64,000 bases of DNA from Podarcis raffonei (GCF_027172205.1 NC_070603.1:5072501-5136500); one strand, 5' to 3'. Positions 1 to 11,249 are shown, numbered from the stretch's first letter. Notes: generated from the letters alone by a model not told the origin. Numbers and translations are program-made.

Positions 1-865
1 ACACATACAAATGAAAGTAACCCATTACCAAGTCTGGGGTCCCAGCTGATTGAAGTATCAGAGGTGGGAGGAAGAGAATAAAACACTGAGATCCAGGTAG
101 GAGAATAACAAGAACAGATAACTGCAGTATAGAAATGGGAAGAGCATGCCTCACAGCTGCAAAAATAACCAAGGGTTCACTACTGCAAAGTACAAAAGAG
201 CTATTTGGCTATATGAAAAGAATAATGAGAGGAAATCCGCAGTTCGAACTTCCCTTTCTTTTGCAGAAATAGACTCTGGAACTGGGTAAATTAAGGAAGC
301 TTGTTCAAAGAGTCCTTCCAACCTCCCACTTATGCTCATCAAGAAGTATCGGCAGCCAGTGACTGGGCTGTGTGACAGCCCCTCCACCAACCTGAGGAGA
401 TGCTGAGGATTGTCCTATCAGCCAGCCCTTGGGTCTTCATCTGCTGTTGCTGAATGCCACGTAGGCTCTGAGCAAGACCTCCCTCAACCAGGATGTGATT
501 ATGGATGAGGAAGCCGATTTGGTTTGTTTCCCTGGGAATCAAACAGCCAGGACAGAGTGCAGCAGTTATATTTACATGGGCTTAGCAGGGTGGTTGTGGA
601 ACAACTCCTAAATAAGCACCACCTCATCCTTTTCACTGCACATAGAAGCCTAACAAACAAACTGTTTATTTGCAACCTCAAACCCGTTTTGCAGGTCTCT
701 TCTCTGTGGGCAGCCTGACTCCTCCCCGGCTTTACCTGGGAGTAAATCCCACTGAACTCAATAGACTTCCAAATCAACTTGCTTGGGATTGGGCAAAAGG
801 GGAGGGGGGAGAGAGAGGAACCTTAGCTAACTTTGCAAAGCTTGCAGAGGCAGCTGCATGCACCT
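1..865. other. no gene recognised
   Basis: Short open frames occur on both strands but none resembles a known protein or has convincing splice context. A stretch near 715-770 resembles a dispersed amniote repeat (the wording 'gggagtaaatcccactgaac' also recurs elsewhere in diverged form). Nothing else is recognised. Confidence 0.5.
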
Positions 866-867
866 TT

Positions 868-1120
868 GCCTTTTGTGGAGAATGGCAGCACGAGAACGGG
901 CCTTTTCTGCAGTGGCTCCCCATTTGTGAAATGCTCTCCCCAGGGAGGCCCGCCTGGCACCTTAATTGCATATCTTTAGGCACCAGGCAAAGACGTTTCT
1001 CTTCAACCAGGCATTCAGCTGATTAACATTCTATGGCTTTTAAAATGTGTTTGTGGGATGGGAGTTATTGATTTGTTTCTGGTTCTGTTAGATAAAGGAA
1101 TATTTATAATAATATAAAAG
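868..1120 (+). mobile_element. L2-like LINE 3' end fragment
   Basis: The stretch reads like the last part of an L2-like ORF2 and its 3'UTR: phrases equivalent to 'ENGPFLQW' and 'FLFNQAF' recur in diverged form on the minus strand near 24.2 and 40.3 kb. It is 5'-truncated and degraded, with no intact reading frame. Confidence 0.6.
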
Positions 1121-1124
1121 TGTA

Positions 1125-2985
1125 TAAGCATATATCATCCTGATATTAATCATCCCAAAATTAAACAATGAACAGTTACAAATGGAAAGGCCTGGGAGGG
1201 TGGAAAAACCAGGGCTGACCAGGTATCCCCCCTCCCATCTTTCAAGTTGTTTTCATATTTGTTTCCATAAAATTGGGGAATACAGAAACTTTGAGGGGGG
1301 ATATAGTTACCCCCAGTTTATACCCCATCTGGACTTCCAATCGCTATGAACAGTTCCAAAAATGTGTTTGGTTGCCCATTACATGCCATTTTATAATACG
1401 TTAATTTGATTATTATGAAAGTTCTGATTATTCCACACTACTATTATTGTTGGCAGGGCAACTCACATCTTGTGGTTTCATTAATTATTTGTAATATAAT
1501 TACAAATAAGTTTGACTCAATCTGCTATTCTGTTCACATAAACTTCGTTCCACAGTTCACAATCAGACCTGTTAGAAGGAAGGATCAAGAACAAAGTTCT
1601 CTTCTGATTAGGATAATATGGTGGCCTAAAGTGACAAGATAAGGCACGGCAGCTAACAGGCCTTGAGGGACAGCAGTGGGTTAAGGAATCTCTGTGCCAA
1701 GATCACTCACTCTCTGTCTATGCTTAGGAGGCCTCATCCAGTGTCTGGCTGTTTCTTATATGGAGCTAAACCCCCCAGGTAGGCAGGCTCCAAAGGATGG
1801 GAGTCGGGGAGGGGGATGTAAATTCTGACAATCCAGAAGAGACTAGGTGATTACAAGATGGAATGGTTGCCATGTGCAGAGCAAAATTAGCAGGGTCTGT
1901 GGTGAATGTACTCAGCCATGAAGTTTACCAACACCACATATACAAGATTAGAATTAACACACAGGAATGGAATTAACTCCAATCCCAATTCCATGTTAGA
2001 CAGAAACATACTTCACTGTAAGCATGAACTGAAAAGATGTGCACGTGTATACACAGCCACATTTTTTATTTACAACGATCCTATATTTATTTACAGTGAT
2101 CCTATATTTGCCAACTCAGAAGCAAATCCCAAGTTCAATAGCACTAAGGCTGCAATGCTAACCTCACTTGCCTGAAGTACTACTGAATTCAATAGGTCTT
2201 ACTTCTGAGGAGACACAGCTAGAACTGCAGCCTGAGTGTGCAAAGAAACATGATATGGAGCTGCAATCTGACAAGCACATAGCTGAACAAAGGTCTCACT
2301 AAACACTGTGATTTCTGAGTACAAAGACATAGGCTTGGGTTACAAGTCAGTCTAATTTATGTGACAGTTGGTTATTGGGGTTTTTTTAAATAAAGAAATC
2401 ACACACACCCAGAAATGCAGTAGGAATAAGACTCCAAACCCAGTTTCCTAATCTAAGTCATGCCCAAATGGCACATGTGCTCTGAAACAGGCAACTGGCC
2501 TTGGACCGTAAGCCTTATGTAAACCTTGTTGACAGCAGCTGTACAATTCCTCTAGCCATCCCTGGGACTGGTTTCTGGCAGATCAGAGATATACCTGTGC
2601 CATTCAGACAAAAGGCAGCTCCCATCTCACCTTCGCTTTCTAGGCAGGTCGGCCCACTATTGAAGCACATTCAATCCCGGACTGGAAGGGAAGAGAATCC
2701 CTTTCCGAACATGACTGCACCCTGGGGCCTGTTCCCAGGGCTACCTGACGCCCTTTGGCTGGTAATTCAATTAACAAGCTCTCTTTGGAATAAATCCCAG
2801 GCATAAATGAGACGGTAAATTCTATCATGGGAGGCGGGGGAGAGCCAGAAAGCTAAAAGAAATGCCACCTGCACTTAGGACTCGCCCCCTCCCCACATTA
2901 CCTAACATGACCAAATAAATAAAACCCGGTGATATTATAAAGAATTAACCCATCACTCCTCTATCAAGCAGCATTCAGGTGACAA
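1125..2985. other. no gene recognised
   Basis: AT-rich sequence with scattered short frames. About 2105-2240 resembles a dispersed repeat seen also near 27.55-27.65 kb (sentences like 'aattcaataggtcttacttc'). No exon of a known protein was recognised on either strand. Confidence 0.45.
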
Positions 2986-2989
2986 GGGG

Positions 2990-3760
2990 AGGCGAAATCT
3001 CTTGTCTCCTGTACCTATAAAACGCCATTGGGAACGAAATAACTGGCTCCACACCATCCGCATCTATCCTCCATCCGGACCGGATCCAGGCCTGCTGTTG
3101 CCACCGCTCAGGCCCAATTGTGACAGACTCGTCTATCCCCGCACCAAAAGACTGCAATGATGAGAGAGAGAGATCTATCAAATCTCTTTTTAAAAACCTG
3201 TCCAGCCAATCAATGCAGTCGATTCGCTGGGCTCCGGCCCCCACCCCTGCCAGCCCCACCTAGCTATAAATAACAAAAGCCAGGCTGGTCCGGGCACCCG
3301 AGCGCTGAGACGCCGGCTAGCTCTCCACGGACGCGGGCAGAGACGGTACCTTGGTTCCGAGGAGGAGGAGGAGGAGGATGCGAAATAAATCGGAGGAGCT
3401 GCACGCTCAGCGCTGCAGCATCTGCCTCGCCCCCATCTCCCGTGCCATTTTCACATCGCCGCTGCGCTTCCTCCTCTCCGACCTCAGAGCAATCTTCCGG
3501 CTTCCAGATTTCACATGTGGCAGGTTTTCGGTTTGCTTTAAAGGAATAACAGGTACAGCACCCTGCTAGCAGAAAACCACTAGCCCCTCCGCCCAAGCAA
3601 GAGAGCAGGCGGGGTGCAGCCAGGGGAGCGGCTCCGCCCCGCCCCTAGCGGCCGAGCCGGGAATCGGAGCAGGAGGAGTCTGCGCGGCAAAAACCGTGAC
3701 CCGGAGTTCACACGTGGCGCGCGTTGTGGGTGGGTGCAGAAACAGTTCCCACTCACCCAC
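2990..3760. promoter_or_regulatory. CpG-rich promoter-like block, owner unknown
   Basis: GC content and CpG density rise sharply from about 3230 to 3730, with GC boxes (for example 'ccccgcccct' near 3638). A TATA-like 'gctataaataac' lies near 3262-3273 on the plus strand, followed by GC-rich sequence where a transcript could start. On the minus strand the same block could begin a non-coding first exon with a possible donor near 3350. In mammals B4GALNT1 lies upstream of OS9 and is transcribed away from it, so a minus-strand B4GALNT1 promoter is a reasonable guess, but no B4GALNT1 coding sequence is seen. A 72-codon plus-strand frame (3351-3569) is arginine-rich at its start because of a (GAG)n run and is not convincing. 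Confidence 0.45.
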
Positions 3761-3883
3761 TTGCATGCATCCACATACGTGCATGTCTCGGGAGCTCTAG
3801 CGGGGAGGTTTAACGACTAAGAACAAAAGATAACTCTTGACGCGTGGGGAAGCCTTTAACATTTAAACTTTCAGCGTTAATAG

Positions 3884-4020
3884 AACCATAGAATTGTAGA
3901 GTTTGACTTCATCCCCAAGTCGTCTCCCAGGACTGATATATGCCAACCAATAAGATCAATAACAGAACCATGGAATTATAGGGACAAGAGTAATCTAGTC
4001 CTGTCCCCTGCAATTCAAGT
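3884..4020 (-). mobile_element. CR1-like LINE 3' end fragments
   Basis: Two short stretches ('agaaccatagaattgtagag' at about 3889 and 'agaaccatggaattataggg' at about 3964) resemble the reverse complement of the CR1 3' terminus common in sauropsids. A closer copy lies at about 54764. Confidence 0.5.
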
Positions 4021-4030
4021 CTCTTTGGCC

Positions 4031-4723
4031 CAGTGCTGGATTTAGGTACTCTATAAGCTTAATAAGCTATAGCTTAGGGCCCCAAAAAACTAAAAGAAAT
4101 TTTTAGGGTGTCCCCAAAAATTCAAAGAAAAAAAACCTGAATGTACATTTCCAAAATATAACATAAAAAACAAATAAAATAAAACCTACATACAGCAACG
4201 GTGTTTTGTGTTGTGTAGGCTCCTATGACGTAAGTACTGTGGTACCTCAGGTTACAAACACCTCGGGTTACAAACGCTTCAGGTTACAGACTCCGCTAAC
4301 CCGGAAGTAGTACCTCGGGTTAAGAACTTTACCTCAGGATGAGAACAGAAATTGCGCACTGGCAGTGCAGCGGCAGTGGGAGGCCCCATTAGCTAAAGTG
4401 GTACTTCAGGTTAAGAACGGACCTCTGGAATGAATTAAGTTCGTAACCAGAGGTACCATTGTAACGGGCCCCACCTGCTAGCCTGCTCCCTAAAATATCA
4501 CTGGTTTGCTCATTTCTATATATAGGGTGCATACATTCTGCATGGATTGGTTGCATGGCAACATGTGCAAATGGCTCTCGATACCTATTAGGTCCATAAA
4601 TTACCATATAGCATATATTCAACACAAAAAACAGCGACAATTTGTTGTTGACAAAGCTGGACATATAAAGGGCCCCATTACCTTCAGTAGCTCAGGGCCT
4701 CATCAAACCTCAATCCGGCCCTG
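4031..4723. mobile_element. hAT-like non-autonomous DNA element, interrupted
   Basis: The left end begins 'cagtgctggatttaggt' and the right end, reverse-complemented, begins 'cagggccggattgaggt', a near-match terminal inverted repeat of the hAT 'CAGNG' type. Both ends continue into the same theme ('agcttagggcccc' left, 'gggccccatt' right). A pogo-like MITE sits inside. No clear 8-bp target duplication was found, so the assignment rests on the ends only. Confidence 0.5.
4237..4461. mobile_element. pogo/Tigger-like MITE
   Basis: Terminal inverted repeats 'ctgtggtacctcaggttac' and (reverse complement of the right end) 'caatggtacctctggttac' are flanked by TA on both sides (4235-4236 and 4462-4463), the target duplication of Tc1/mariner-pogo elements. 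A second copy of the family lies at 29900-30110. It has no coding capacity. Confidence 0.75.
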
Positions 4724-4729
4724 GGCAGA

Positions 4730-5515
4730 CACAACATGGGGCTTGACCCACAACCCTGAGATTAAGAGCATGCGGTGGCGATCACCTTGGTGAGGCTTTA
4801 GCATACATCGCTCCCTCCCTGCTTCCTTGACATTTAAGTCACAACACCAGAGATGAGGGATCTCTTTTGGTTCAAGGGGTGGATTACCTCAAGGGAAATT
4901 ACATACCAGTGGCGGGCAGTTCCAGAGGCAAAACATGGGGGGAGCAACAAATATGCCTCTTAAGGTTTGTACCATAAACCAAAGTCAGAAGTCTTGATAG
5001 GTACAGATCTCCTGCTTAAGTAGTTAAGGAGGAGAGTGCAGGCCTGGGCCATTAAACACGGGACCTCAGGAGAGTCCTGGAGGGCAGGCAAAGCAACTTG
5101 GTGAGGTTATTTGGCCCCCTAGGCCTGAGGCTCCCCACCTCAGCTCTCCACACTTCTTTCTGAGTACATAGGATTATACTGTGAATTCCTGTTTGCCATG
5201 CAGCTGTTAAAAGCACAGGAGCCCTGTCAGGAAAAAGAGTTGGCAACTTCCCCCCTTTCGCTTAGAGAACAGGAATAATAGCAGACTGCCTGTTATAAAG
5301 AAAAAATAGAGCGAAGATTGCAAAGCATTTTATGTACTAGATTGGTATATAAAAGAGGGGTGTTATAAGCTTGGGGCTGTTATGCCAGTTTTCTAAACTT
5401 GCTTTTTAACTGCAGCCTGACACACACAAGGTGGTGGTGCTTCTGTGGTGATACAGTGATGGGGCTCAGCTGCCCAGCTTTTGGGGTTGAGATGTGGAGG
5501 CACATGGAGAAGGGC
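4730..5515. other. no gene recognised
   Basis: No protein-like frame, RNA gene or recognisable repeat was identified in this intergenic stretch. Confidence 0.4.
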
Positions 5516-5519
5516 CTCA

Positions 5520-5878
5520 GAAAATGAGAAGCAGAGCTGTGTGTCTTCCGCGTATTGCTGCAACGTACTCTAAACCATCAACGGTTTCAAGTAGATGTTA
5601 TACAGCACAGGGGATAAAACTGAAGCCCAATGAAGGCTCCACGGGCCTGAAGCAACACCCAAGGTTATCATGACCATCCAAGTAGGACTGGAACCACTGC
5701 AAAGCTGTGTCACCCACCCCTGGTTCAGACAGCCACTCCAGAAGGATACCATGGTCAACGGTAGCAAAAGCTGCTGAGAGGCTGAGGAGAATTAACAGGG
5801 ACACATTTCCCCTTTCTCTCTCCTGTCAGAGCTCATCATACACAGCGACCACAGCAGTTTCTATGCCAAAACTGGGCC
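5520..5878 (-). mobile_element. L2-like LINE reverse-transcriptase fragment, part 1
   Basis: The minus strand encodes '[19 protein letters not shown]' followed by a [12 protein letters not shown]-like stretch, the diverged form of the L2 motif LLDLSAAFDTVDHxxLL..WFxSYL. The fragment continues at 6677 after an L1 insertion. It is degraded and has no intact ORF. Confidence 0.75.
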
Positions 5879-5897
5879 TAAACCCTGATTGAAATGG

Positions 5898-6657
5898 AAA
5901 CCAGAGGCCTTCCTTTTGGGCATAGTTGGCCAATGGGTGTCAAAGAAAGATAGAACATTTTTTATGTATGCAACAACAGCAGCAAGAATACTCCTTGCCA
6001 AGTATTGGAAGACACAAGATTTACCCACCGTGGAAGAATGGCAGATGCAAGTGATTGATTACATGGAGATGGCTGAAATGACTGGCAGAATCCGGGACCA
6101 GGGAGAAGAACTGATGGAACAGGACTGGAAAAAGTTTAAGGACTATTTACAAAAACACTGTAAAATGTTTGAGTGTAAATATGATGTGGGAAGTGAAGGT
6201 AATAGGGTTTGTGGGATTTGGTTAAATGTGAATGAAAAGAAGAATGTCAAAAAGGAGAAGGGGTTATGAACAGAATAATATTATGTCACAGTATATAAGA
6301 TGAGGTTAAAATAATGGAAAATTGGGACATAATAATTAGAAGAATATAAAGTTAAGCATGGGTTAAATAAGGGTTTGAATTTGCTGAATTTGATTGGAAT
6401 AAAGAGGAACACAAAAAAGGGGGATGTGAGAAGGTCAAGACAGAGGGGTATGGAATTTTGTTAATACAAAAAAAGTGGATTTTTCTTTTTTTCTTTTTCT
6501 TCTGATTTTCTGTTTTCTGTTTTCTTTGCTATATATCTCTGTTTTTCTGGTGTTTCTGTTTTTTTTATGTGAGCTTTATTCATGATAATACTCTATTTGA
6601 AACGATGAAATTTCTGATTTGTAAAACCTTAATAAACATTTATTTAAAAAATAAAAA
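5898..6657 (+). mobile_element. 5'-truncated L1 LINE inserted in the L2 fragment
   Basis: The open frame ending at 6269 encodes the C-terminus of L1 ORF2, with 'FFMYATTAARILLAKYWKTQ' and 'MTGRIRDQGEEL', closely matching the minus-strand copy at 28030-28993. A 3'UTR follows, with a T-rich tract and an A-rich end containing AATAAA. A perfect 19-bp target duplication, 'taaaccctgattgaaatgg', lies at 5879-5897 and 6658-6676. The L2 reading resumes right after it. Only the last ~120 codons of ORF2 are present, so it is a dead-on-arrival copy. Confidence 0.92.
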
Positions 6658-6676
6658 TAAACCCTGATTGAAATGG

Positions 6677-6750
6677 TTTTAGAAAATCAGTTTCCTCAGA
6701 GAGCACCTGGATCTGGTCTGTGATGAGTGCTTTCCCCCCCTCATTGCTAT
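6677..6750 (-). mobile_element. L2-like LINE fragment, part 2
   Basis: Continuation of the L2 fragment interrupted by the L1. The minus-strand reading upstream of the FxPGFxP-like motif resumes here and fades by about 6750. Confidence 0.6.
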
Positions 6751-6915
6751 TTTTCAATAAAATGAGGTGCCAGAACTCACCATAAACGCCTCCCTTGTTC
6801 TCTTGAGTCAAAGTCGCTTCAGGTTGTTGTGAGGATAAAATGAGGGGGGAGAGGAGAACTCCTTGAGCTCCTTGCAGGTAATGGGGGCTATAAATGTAAT
6901 TATGTGATTTGTACG
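6750..6915. other. MIR-like SINE remnant and unassigned sequence
   Basis: The stretch near 6828-6900 ('ggttgttgtgaggataaaat' and 'gggggctataaatgtaat') resembles the 3' part of a MIR-type SINE. The rest is unassigned. Confidence 0.35.
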
Positions 6916-7613
6916 TGTGATAGGAATTTTACGGTCTTAGATCTATGGTAATCTTCATAAGTGTACCAACCAGATCAGCACAGGAAGACCAGCCTGGAAC
7001 CATTTTGATTCCTAAACTGAGTAAATGTTTTCTCTACAAGGTCAAAATGGGAAACTTCCCCATTGTCTCTTTCCTCACAAATCCTGTCTTAAGGGCACAT
7101 TTAAGATATAAATAGGGTGTGAGCCTGTGACCTGGCCCAGGAACTAAGTATTTATCATTACAAAAGACTAGCCAGGCTCCCCAGGAAATCCAATCAAGTA
7201 ACCTGCCAGAAAGGAGATAAACAACGACAAGAGAAAAACATTAAAATTTCTGTTTTAGATCGCCTTTCCTATGATGTAGGTGTGATGTATCTGAGGGGTG
7301 GTCTTAGGTTACACCCCTTCTGTGATGTATGTATGATGTTTCTGGGGGTGGTCCTGATCTACAGGGTGGCAATTTCAAAAGTCTTTATAAGGCCTTGCAC
7401 GCCATTTTTCGGGGTTCCTCTTCCTCTCCTGCGGGTGAGGGGAGCACCCTGTTGCAACAGTTCAATAAAGATCAAGCTTACTAGCTGCTTTGCTTCTCAA
7501 AATTCTCTGGTTGGCCTCTGTTATTCTCTCCTACCAATAGGGAACCTATGTAAGGACTCTATATGGGCTCTTGGATACCCCATAAGGGAAAAGGGCAATT
7601 TTTGTTTACAACA
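6916..7613 (+). mobile_element. solo LTR of an endogenous retrovirus (fossil)
   Basis: About 700 bp beginning TGTG and ending ACA, with the arrangement of a retroviral LTR: a TATA-like 'ctttataagg' near 7383, a poly(A) signal 'aataaa' at 7464-7469, and a T-rich R/U5-like stretch to the end. Flanking 4-bp sequences 'tacg' and 'tacc' could be a diverged target duplication. No internal genes are attached, so it is read as a solitary LTR. Family is uncertain (gammaretrovirus-like by the short duplication). Ends are approximate. Confidence 0.5.
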
Positions 7614-7621
7614 TACCCCAC

Positions 7622-7681
7622 CAATCTGACTGGGTTGCCCCAGCCACTCTGGGTGGCTTCTAACACATATAAAAACATAAT
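7622..7681 (-). mobile_element. L2-like LINE 3' end, part 1 (split by Ty3 element)
   Basis: 'gactgggttgccccagccac' followed by 'tctgggtggcttctaacaca' matches the 3' terminus of the L2-like family seen at 24.4 and 25.75 kb. The rest of the same copy resumes at 10531. Confidence 0.8.
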
Positions 7682-7686
7682 AAAAC

Positions 7687-7931
7687 TGTTAAATAGTGGG
7701 TGAACATATCAGACGACACAGCAATTCTTCAAACAGCTCTTGTTTATTCACAGGCCAGAACAGAACTGAACAGCAAACAGCTCAGCCGGCCTGCTTTTAT
7801 AGGCAGCCGGCTGTCAACATTGTAGCAACAACAACCCAGGGTTTCCCGCCTAAAGTAACTGACGTGGACCTGAGTGAAAACTATATGCACGATACTCCTG
7901 GTGGTCAGGGTGAGAACTTCAATACATAACA
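7687..7931 (-). repeat. 3' LTR of the Ty3 element (fossil)
   Basis: Starts TGTTAAATAG and ends CATAACA on the plus strand. It pairs with 10300-10525, with about six to eight differences over the shared ~225 bp. Confidence 0.85.
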
Positions 7932-8087
7932 CCCCTCCCCACCGAGATAAGGCATTAGTTACAATCATAGTGGTTCCATTACATACTGCAGTACCCTTAT
8001 TGATTTCAGTAAGGCACATAAGCATATTAATTGACCCTATTCACCATACAGCTTTACATGTGCAGTTTGTCCAGTGAACATAGTCTT

Positions 8088-9440
8088 TTAAATACGCTGG
8101 GTGCTTGGAAACCCTGCTGCATCGCCGAGGGTCAGTACCAGAGTCGGGTGGCCTTCCGATTCTGGCTGCGACTGTGGTGCGACCAAATGTGGCATTGAGC
8201 CCGAGTTCCCTGGCTCCACTGCTGTCGAAGGAACCGCCATGAGCGGACTCGGTGGACGGTCAGGCACGGCAGTGGTCTGAGTCTCTGGAGAGCCAGGCAG
8301 ACCCACTGAAATGGCTCGGCTCGGCTCCATGCCCTCAGTTTGTGAGGAAGATGTAGGTGGAGCCTCACTTTCCATTAACGACTGCTCCAGAGCTGGGGCC
8401 ACAGCTGGGCGCACAGCGGTAGTGTCCAAATCCCCAACCCTGCGCCTTAGCTGGTCTATGTGTCGGCGCCACAAGTGTCCGTTCTCAAGTGCCACCTGGT
8501 ATGAACGGGGCCCTGTGAAACCCACTACCATGGTTGGCACCCAAGGAATGTCCCCCACAAAGTTCCGGGCAAAAACCTGATCCCCTGGAATAAAGGACCG
8601 TGGCGCGTTAGTACAGCCCGGGGGCTTGGCCACACCAAAGTCTGGGTGCAGCCCATCAAGCAGAGACCTGAGGAGGCGGCCCATAAGCAGTTCTGCTGGG
8701 CTCAGCCATGTGGCTGCATGAGGGGTGATGTGCTGCACGAGCAAGTATTCAGTGACCCGCTCGTGCCAGTCCCTCTGTTCCAGGCGCACCAGTGTCTCTT
8801 TTGCTGAGCACACCATTCTTTCTGCCTGCCAGTTGCTGGCCGGGTGAAATGGTGCCGTTAGGGCATGGCAGATGCCCAGCCCCAAGAGGTACCTTTCAAA
8901 GGTGCCCGACGTGAACTGAGGTCTGTTGTCCGAGACGAGGACATCAGAACACCCATGAGTTGCAAACAGACCCCACAGCACCCGGATGACGACTTCGGTA
9001 GTGGTGGAGGGCATCAGGGCCACCTCCAGCCATTTGGAATAGGCGTCCACCACTACCATAAAGGTCCGGTCATGAAAGGGGCCGGCCAGATCGATGTGCA
9101 CCCTCGACCAGGGTGCCTTGGGCGTCTCCCAGGTGTTGCCCTTAGCTGCCGGAGGTGCAGGTCTCGACTCTTGGCATGCTTGACAGGAGGCAACCCACGA
9201 AGTGATGGCATCGTTCATGTTAGGCCACCAGACGTAACACCGAGCCAATGCCTTCATTTTGACGATTCCCGGGTGACCGATGTGCAGAGCCTCGAGGACG
9301 CGTTGGCAGAGTCTTTGGGGAACCACGACGAGAGCTCGGGCTGTCTGGTTGCGATGTGGCCCCTCCTGGAACATCGCCGACAGATGGCGTCTCTGAACCG
9401 ACACTTGGCATGGGAATGGTTGCCTCCACAGCCGGCCCAT
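8088..9440 (-). pseudogene. Ty3 integrase part (fossil)
   Basis: Encodes an integrase of the Ty3 type: a partial zinc-binding region ending 'CQACQES', a catalytic core with 'HIDLAGPF', 'VSDNRPQFTS' and 'HPASNWQAERM'-like motifs, and a C-terminal region rich in proline, serine and threonine. It belongs to the element bounded by the LTRs at 7687 and 10525. Confidence 0.85.
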
Positions 9441-10144
9441 TCTGATTGGCCCGTGGACTTCTGTTTGAACTTCCCGCGCTCCTGCTTTGTCTGGTGCACG
9501 TCATCATCTTCACCGGAGGATGCCTCATCACTGCTGGCCTCTTCATGATTTACTGGGACTGGCTTCCTAGCCAGACGCGGGCTATTGGCCGTGCGGATTT
9601 CCTGGGTGGAGAGTTCAGAAGCTTCTGAGGCCAGGGCCTCCTCAATGGTTTTCTGCAGCGTAAGGTCTGGCTTGGCGTGGAGACACCATTGCAGACGGAT
9701 GTCCCGGACCCCGCAGACGATTCGATCTATCAGGGCATCATCTAAGTCTCGGAACTCGCAGTGCATTGCAACCTGTTGGAGAGCGGCAGTGTAGTTGTTA
9801 ATTGACTCCCCCTCTGCCTGGTTCCGGTGGTAAAATGCATGGCGGGCAGCAATCTTGGATGGCTTTGGCGCATAGTGGTTGCGGAGCTTCTCTTGAATTG
9901 TGTCCCATGGCTCTGCCTGGACTGCTAGAGGCGCAACCAATGCTTGGGCCGTCGCAAACACTTCGGGGCCACAAAGGCTGAGGAAGAGGCTCCGCTTCTG
10001 CTCTACAGATGCTCTTGTCAGCTCATTTGCTTGGAGGCAGCAGTCGAACCGAGCGTGGTAGGAGTCCCATGATTCAGAGGCTGGGGCAAATGGCGGTAGA
10101 GGCACGAGTGAAGCCATGGTTCCGATGCCGACATGGAGGGCCAT
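9254..10144 (-). pseudogene. Ty3 gag part (fossil)
   Basis: Encodes a Gag-like polypeptide: an N-terminal capsid region with 'WDTIQEKLRNHYAPKPSKIA' and 'FYHRNQAEGESI', and a cysteine/histidine cluster near the C-terminus ('CRRCSRRGH'). It lies just inside the 5' LTR, as expected for gag. Confidence 0.85.
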
Positions 10145-10299
10145 GGATGGAACACAGTGCTCTAGCCAGAACGGTCAGCTCTGAATTGATTCTGCTCTGT
10201 GATTTCACTCAGTGTTTCAGCTCCGTGATTCAGCTCAGCTCAGAGGGTGGCCGCGTCTGGCTGTGCTCTGATGTCCATCCATCCTACCTTTGTCGCCAG

Positions 10300-10525
10300 T
10301 GTTAAATAGTGGGTGAACATGTCAGACGACACAGCGATTCTTCAAACAGCTCTTGTTTATTCAGAGGCCAGAACAGAACTGAACAGCAAACAGCTCAGCC
10401 GGCCTGCTTTTATAGGCAGCCAGCTGTCAACATTGTAGCAACAACAACCCAGGGTTTCCCGCCTAAAGTAAGTGACGTGGACCTGAGTGAAAACTATATA
10501 CACGATACTCCTGGTGGCTAGGGTA
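10300..10525 (-). repeat. 5' LTR of the Ty3 element (fossil)
   Basis: Partner of the LTR at 7687-7931. The primer-binding region would lie immediately inside, on the minus strand just below 10300. Confidence 0.85.
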
Positions 10526-10530
10526 AAAAC

Positions 10531-10855
10531 ATTAAAAGCCTCCCTATACAGGGCTGCCTTCAGAGGTTTTATAGTCGCTCATCTCCTTGTCACCTGTAGG
10601 GAAGGCATTCCACAAGGAGGCTGCCACCACCGAGAAGGCCCTCTGCCTGGTTCCCTGCAACCTTACTTCTCTCAGTGAGGGAACCACCAGAAGACCCTCG
10701 GAGAAGGACCTCAGTGCCCGGGCTGAATGATGGAGGTGAAAACACACCTTCAGGTATACTGGGCTGAGGCCGTTTAGGGCTTTTAAGGTGAGCACCAACA
10801 TGGAATGGTGCTCAGAAACATACTGGAAGCCATTCAATCAATCAATCAATCAATT
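10531..10855 (-). mobile_element. L2-like LINE 3' end, part 2
   Basis: Minus-strand reading includes 'LTLKALNGLSPVYLK' and 'SLREVRLQGTRQRAFSVVAA', the C-terminus of L2-like ORF2, slightly diverged from the copies at 24.5 and 25.85 kb. It ends next to an (AATC)n run at about 10834-10853. Confidence 0.88.
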
Positions 10856-10859
10856 GGGA

Positions 10860-11245
10860 AAGAGCATGGATAGGGAATATCAGGCTCGCAGGTTGTGAGT
10901 CTGTGGCCTCCTCACAGTGAGAAGGACTGAAGCCTTCCCCTCTCCCACTGCAGTTTCATGGCTGGCTGGAGGAGACACCCTCCCAGTTAACTGATGGACA
11001 GGCCACCCCCAACCTGGGGCTCTCAGGTTTTGGGGGCTCTTAATCTCAGTCATAGTGGCTGAAGCCGATGGGAGCTGACAGTGAACACACACACACATGC
11101 CATGCTGGGATTAGAGGTGTAGGAAGGGGGAGCAGGGGGGTGACATTCAGTGCACTGCCTGCCTGTGACTCCCAAGCCTACCCCGAGCTGTCAATATGGT
11201 GGGGGTTTGACAAAAACAATTTCCACATGAGGTACCACCTGACCT
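10860..11245. other. no gene recognised
   Basis: Intergenic sequence with a short (AC)n tract near 11085-11098. No protein-like frame or known repeat was identified. Confidence 0.4.
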
Positions 11246-11249
11246 TGCT

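Larger units (their letters stand above)
7687..10525 (-). mobile_element. Ty3/gypsy LTR retrotransposon, broken (fossil)
   Basis: A minus-strand element inserted in an L2 tail. Two LTRs, about 97% alike by eye, frame an internal region with recognisable gag and integrase parts. The flanking pentamer 'aaaac' (7682-7686 and 10526-10530) is a plausible target duplication. A purine-rich tract precedes the 3' LTR (minus strand of about 7932-7946). The internal region is about 2.4 kb, much shorter than a complete Ty3 element, and no reverse transcriptase is recognised, so the copy is broken. LTR similarity suggests moderately recent insertion. Confidence 0.88.

Noticed and set aside
3351-3569. 72-codon plus-strand frame in the CpG block
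   Set aside because: Arginine-rich start from a GAG-type repeat, no recognisable domain, and an uncertain promoter direction.
8865-9548. 227-codon plus-strand frame
   Set aside because: It is the antisense shadow of the Ty3 integrase and gag region.
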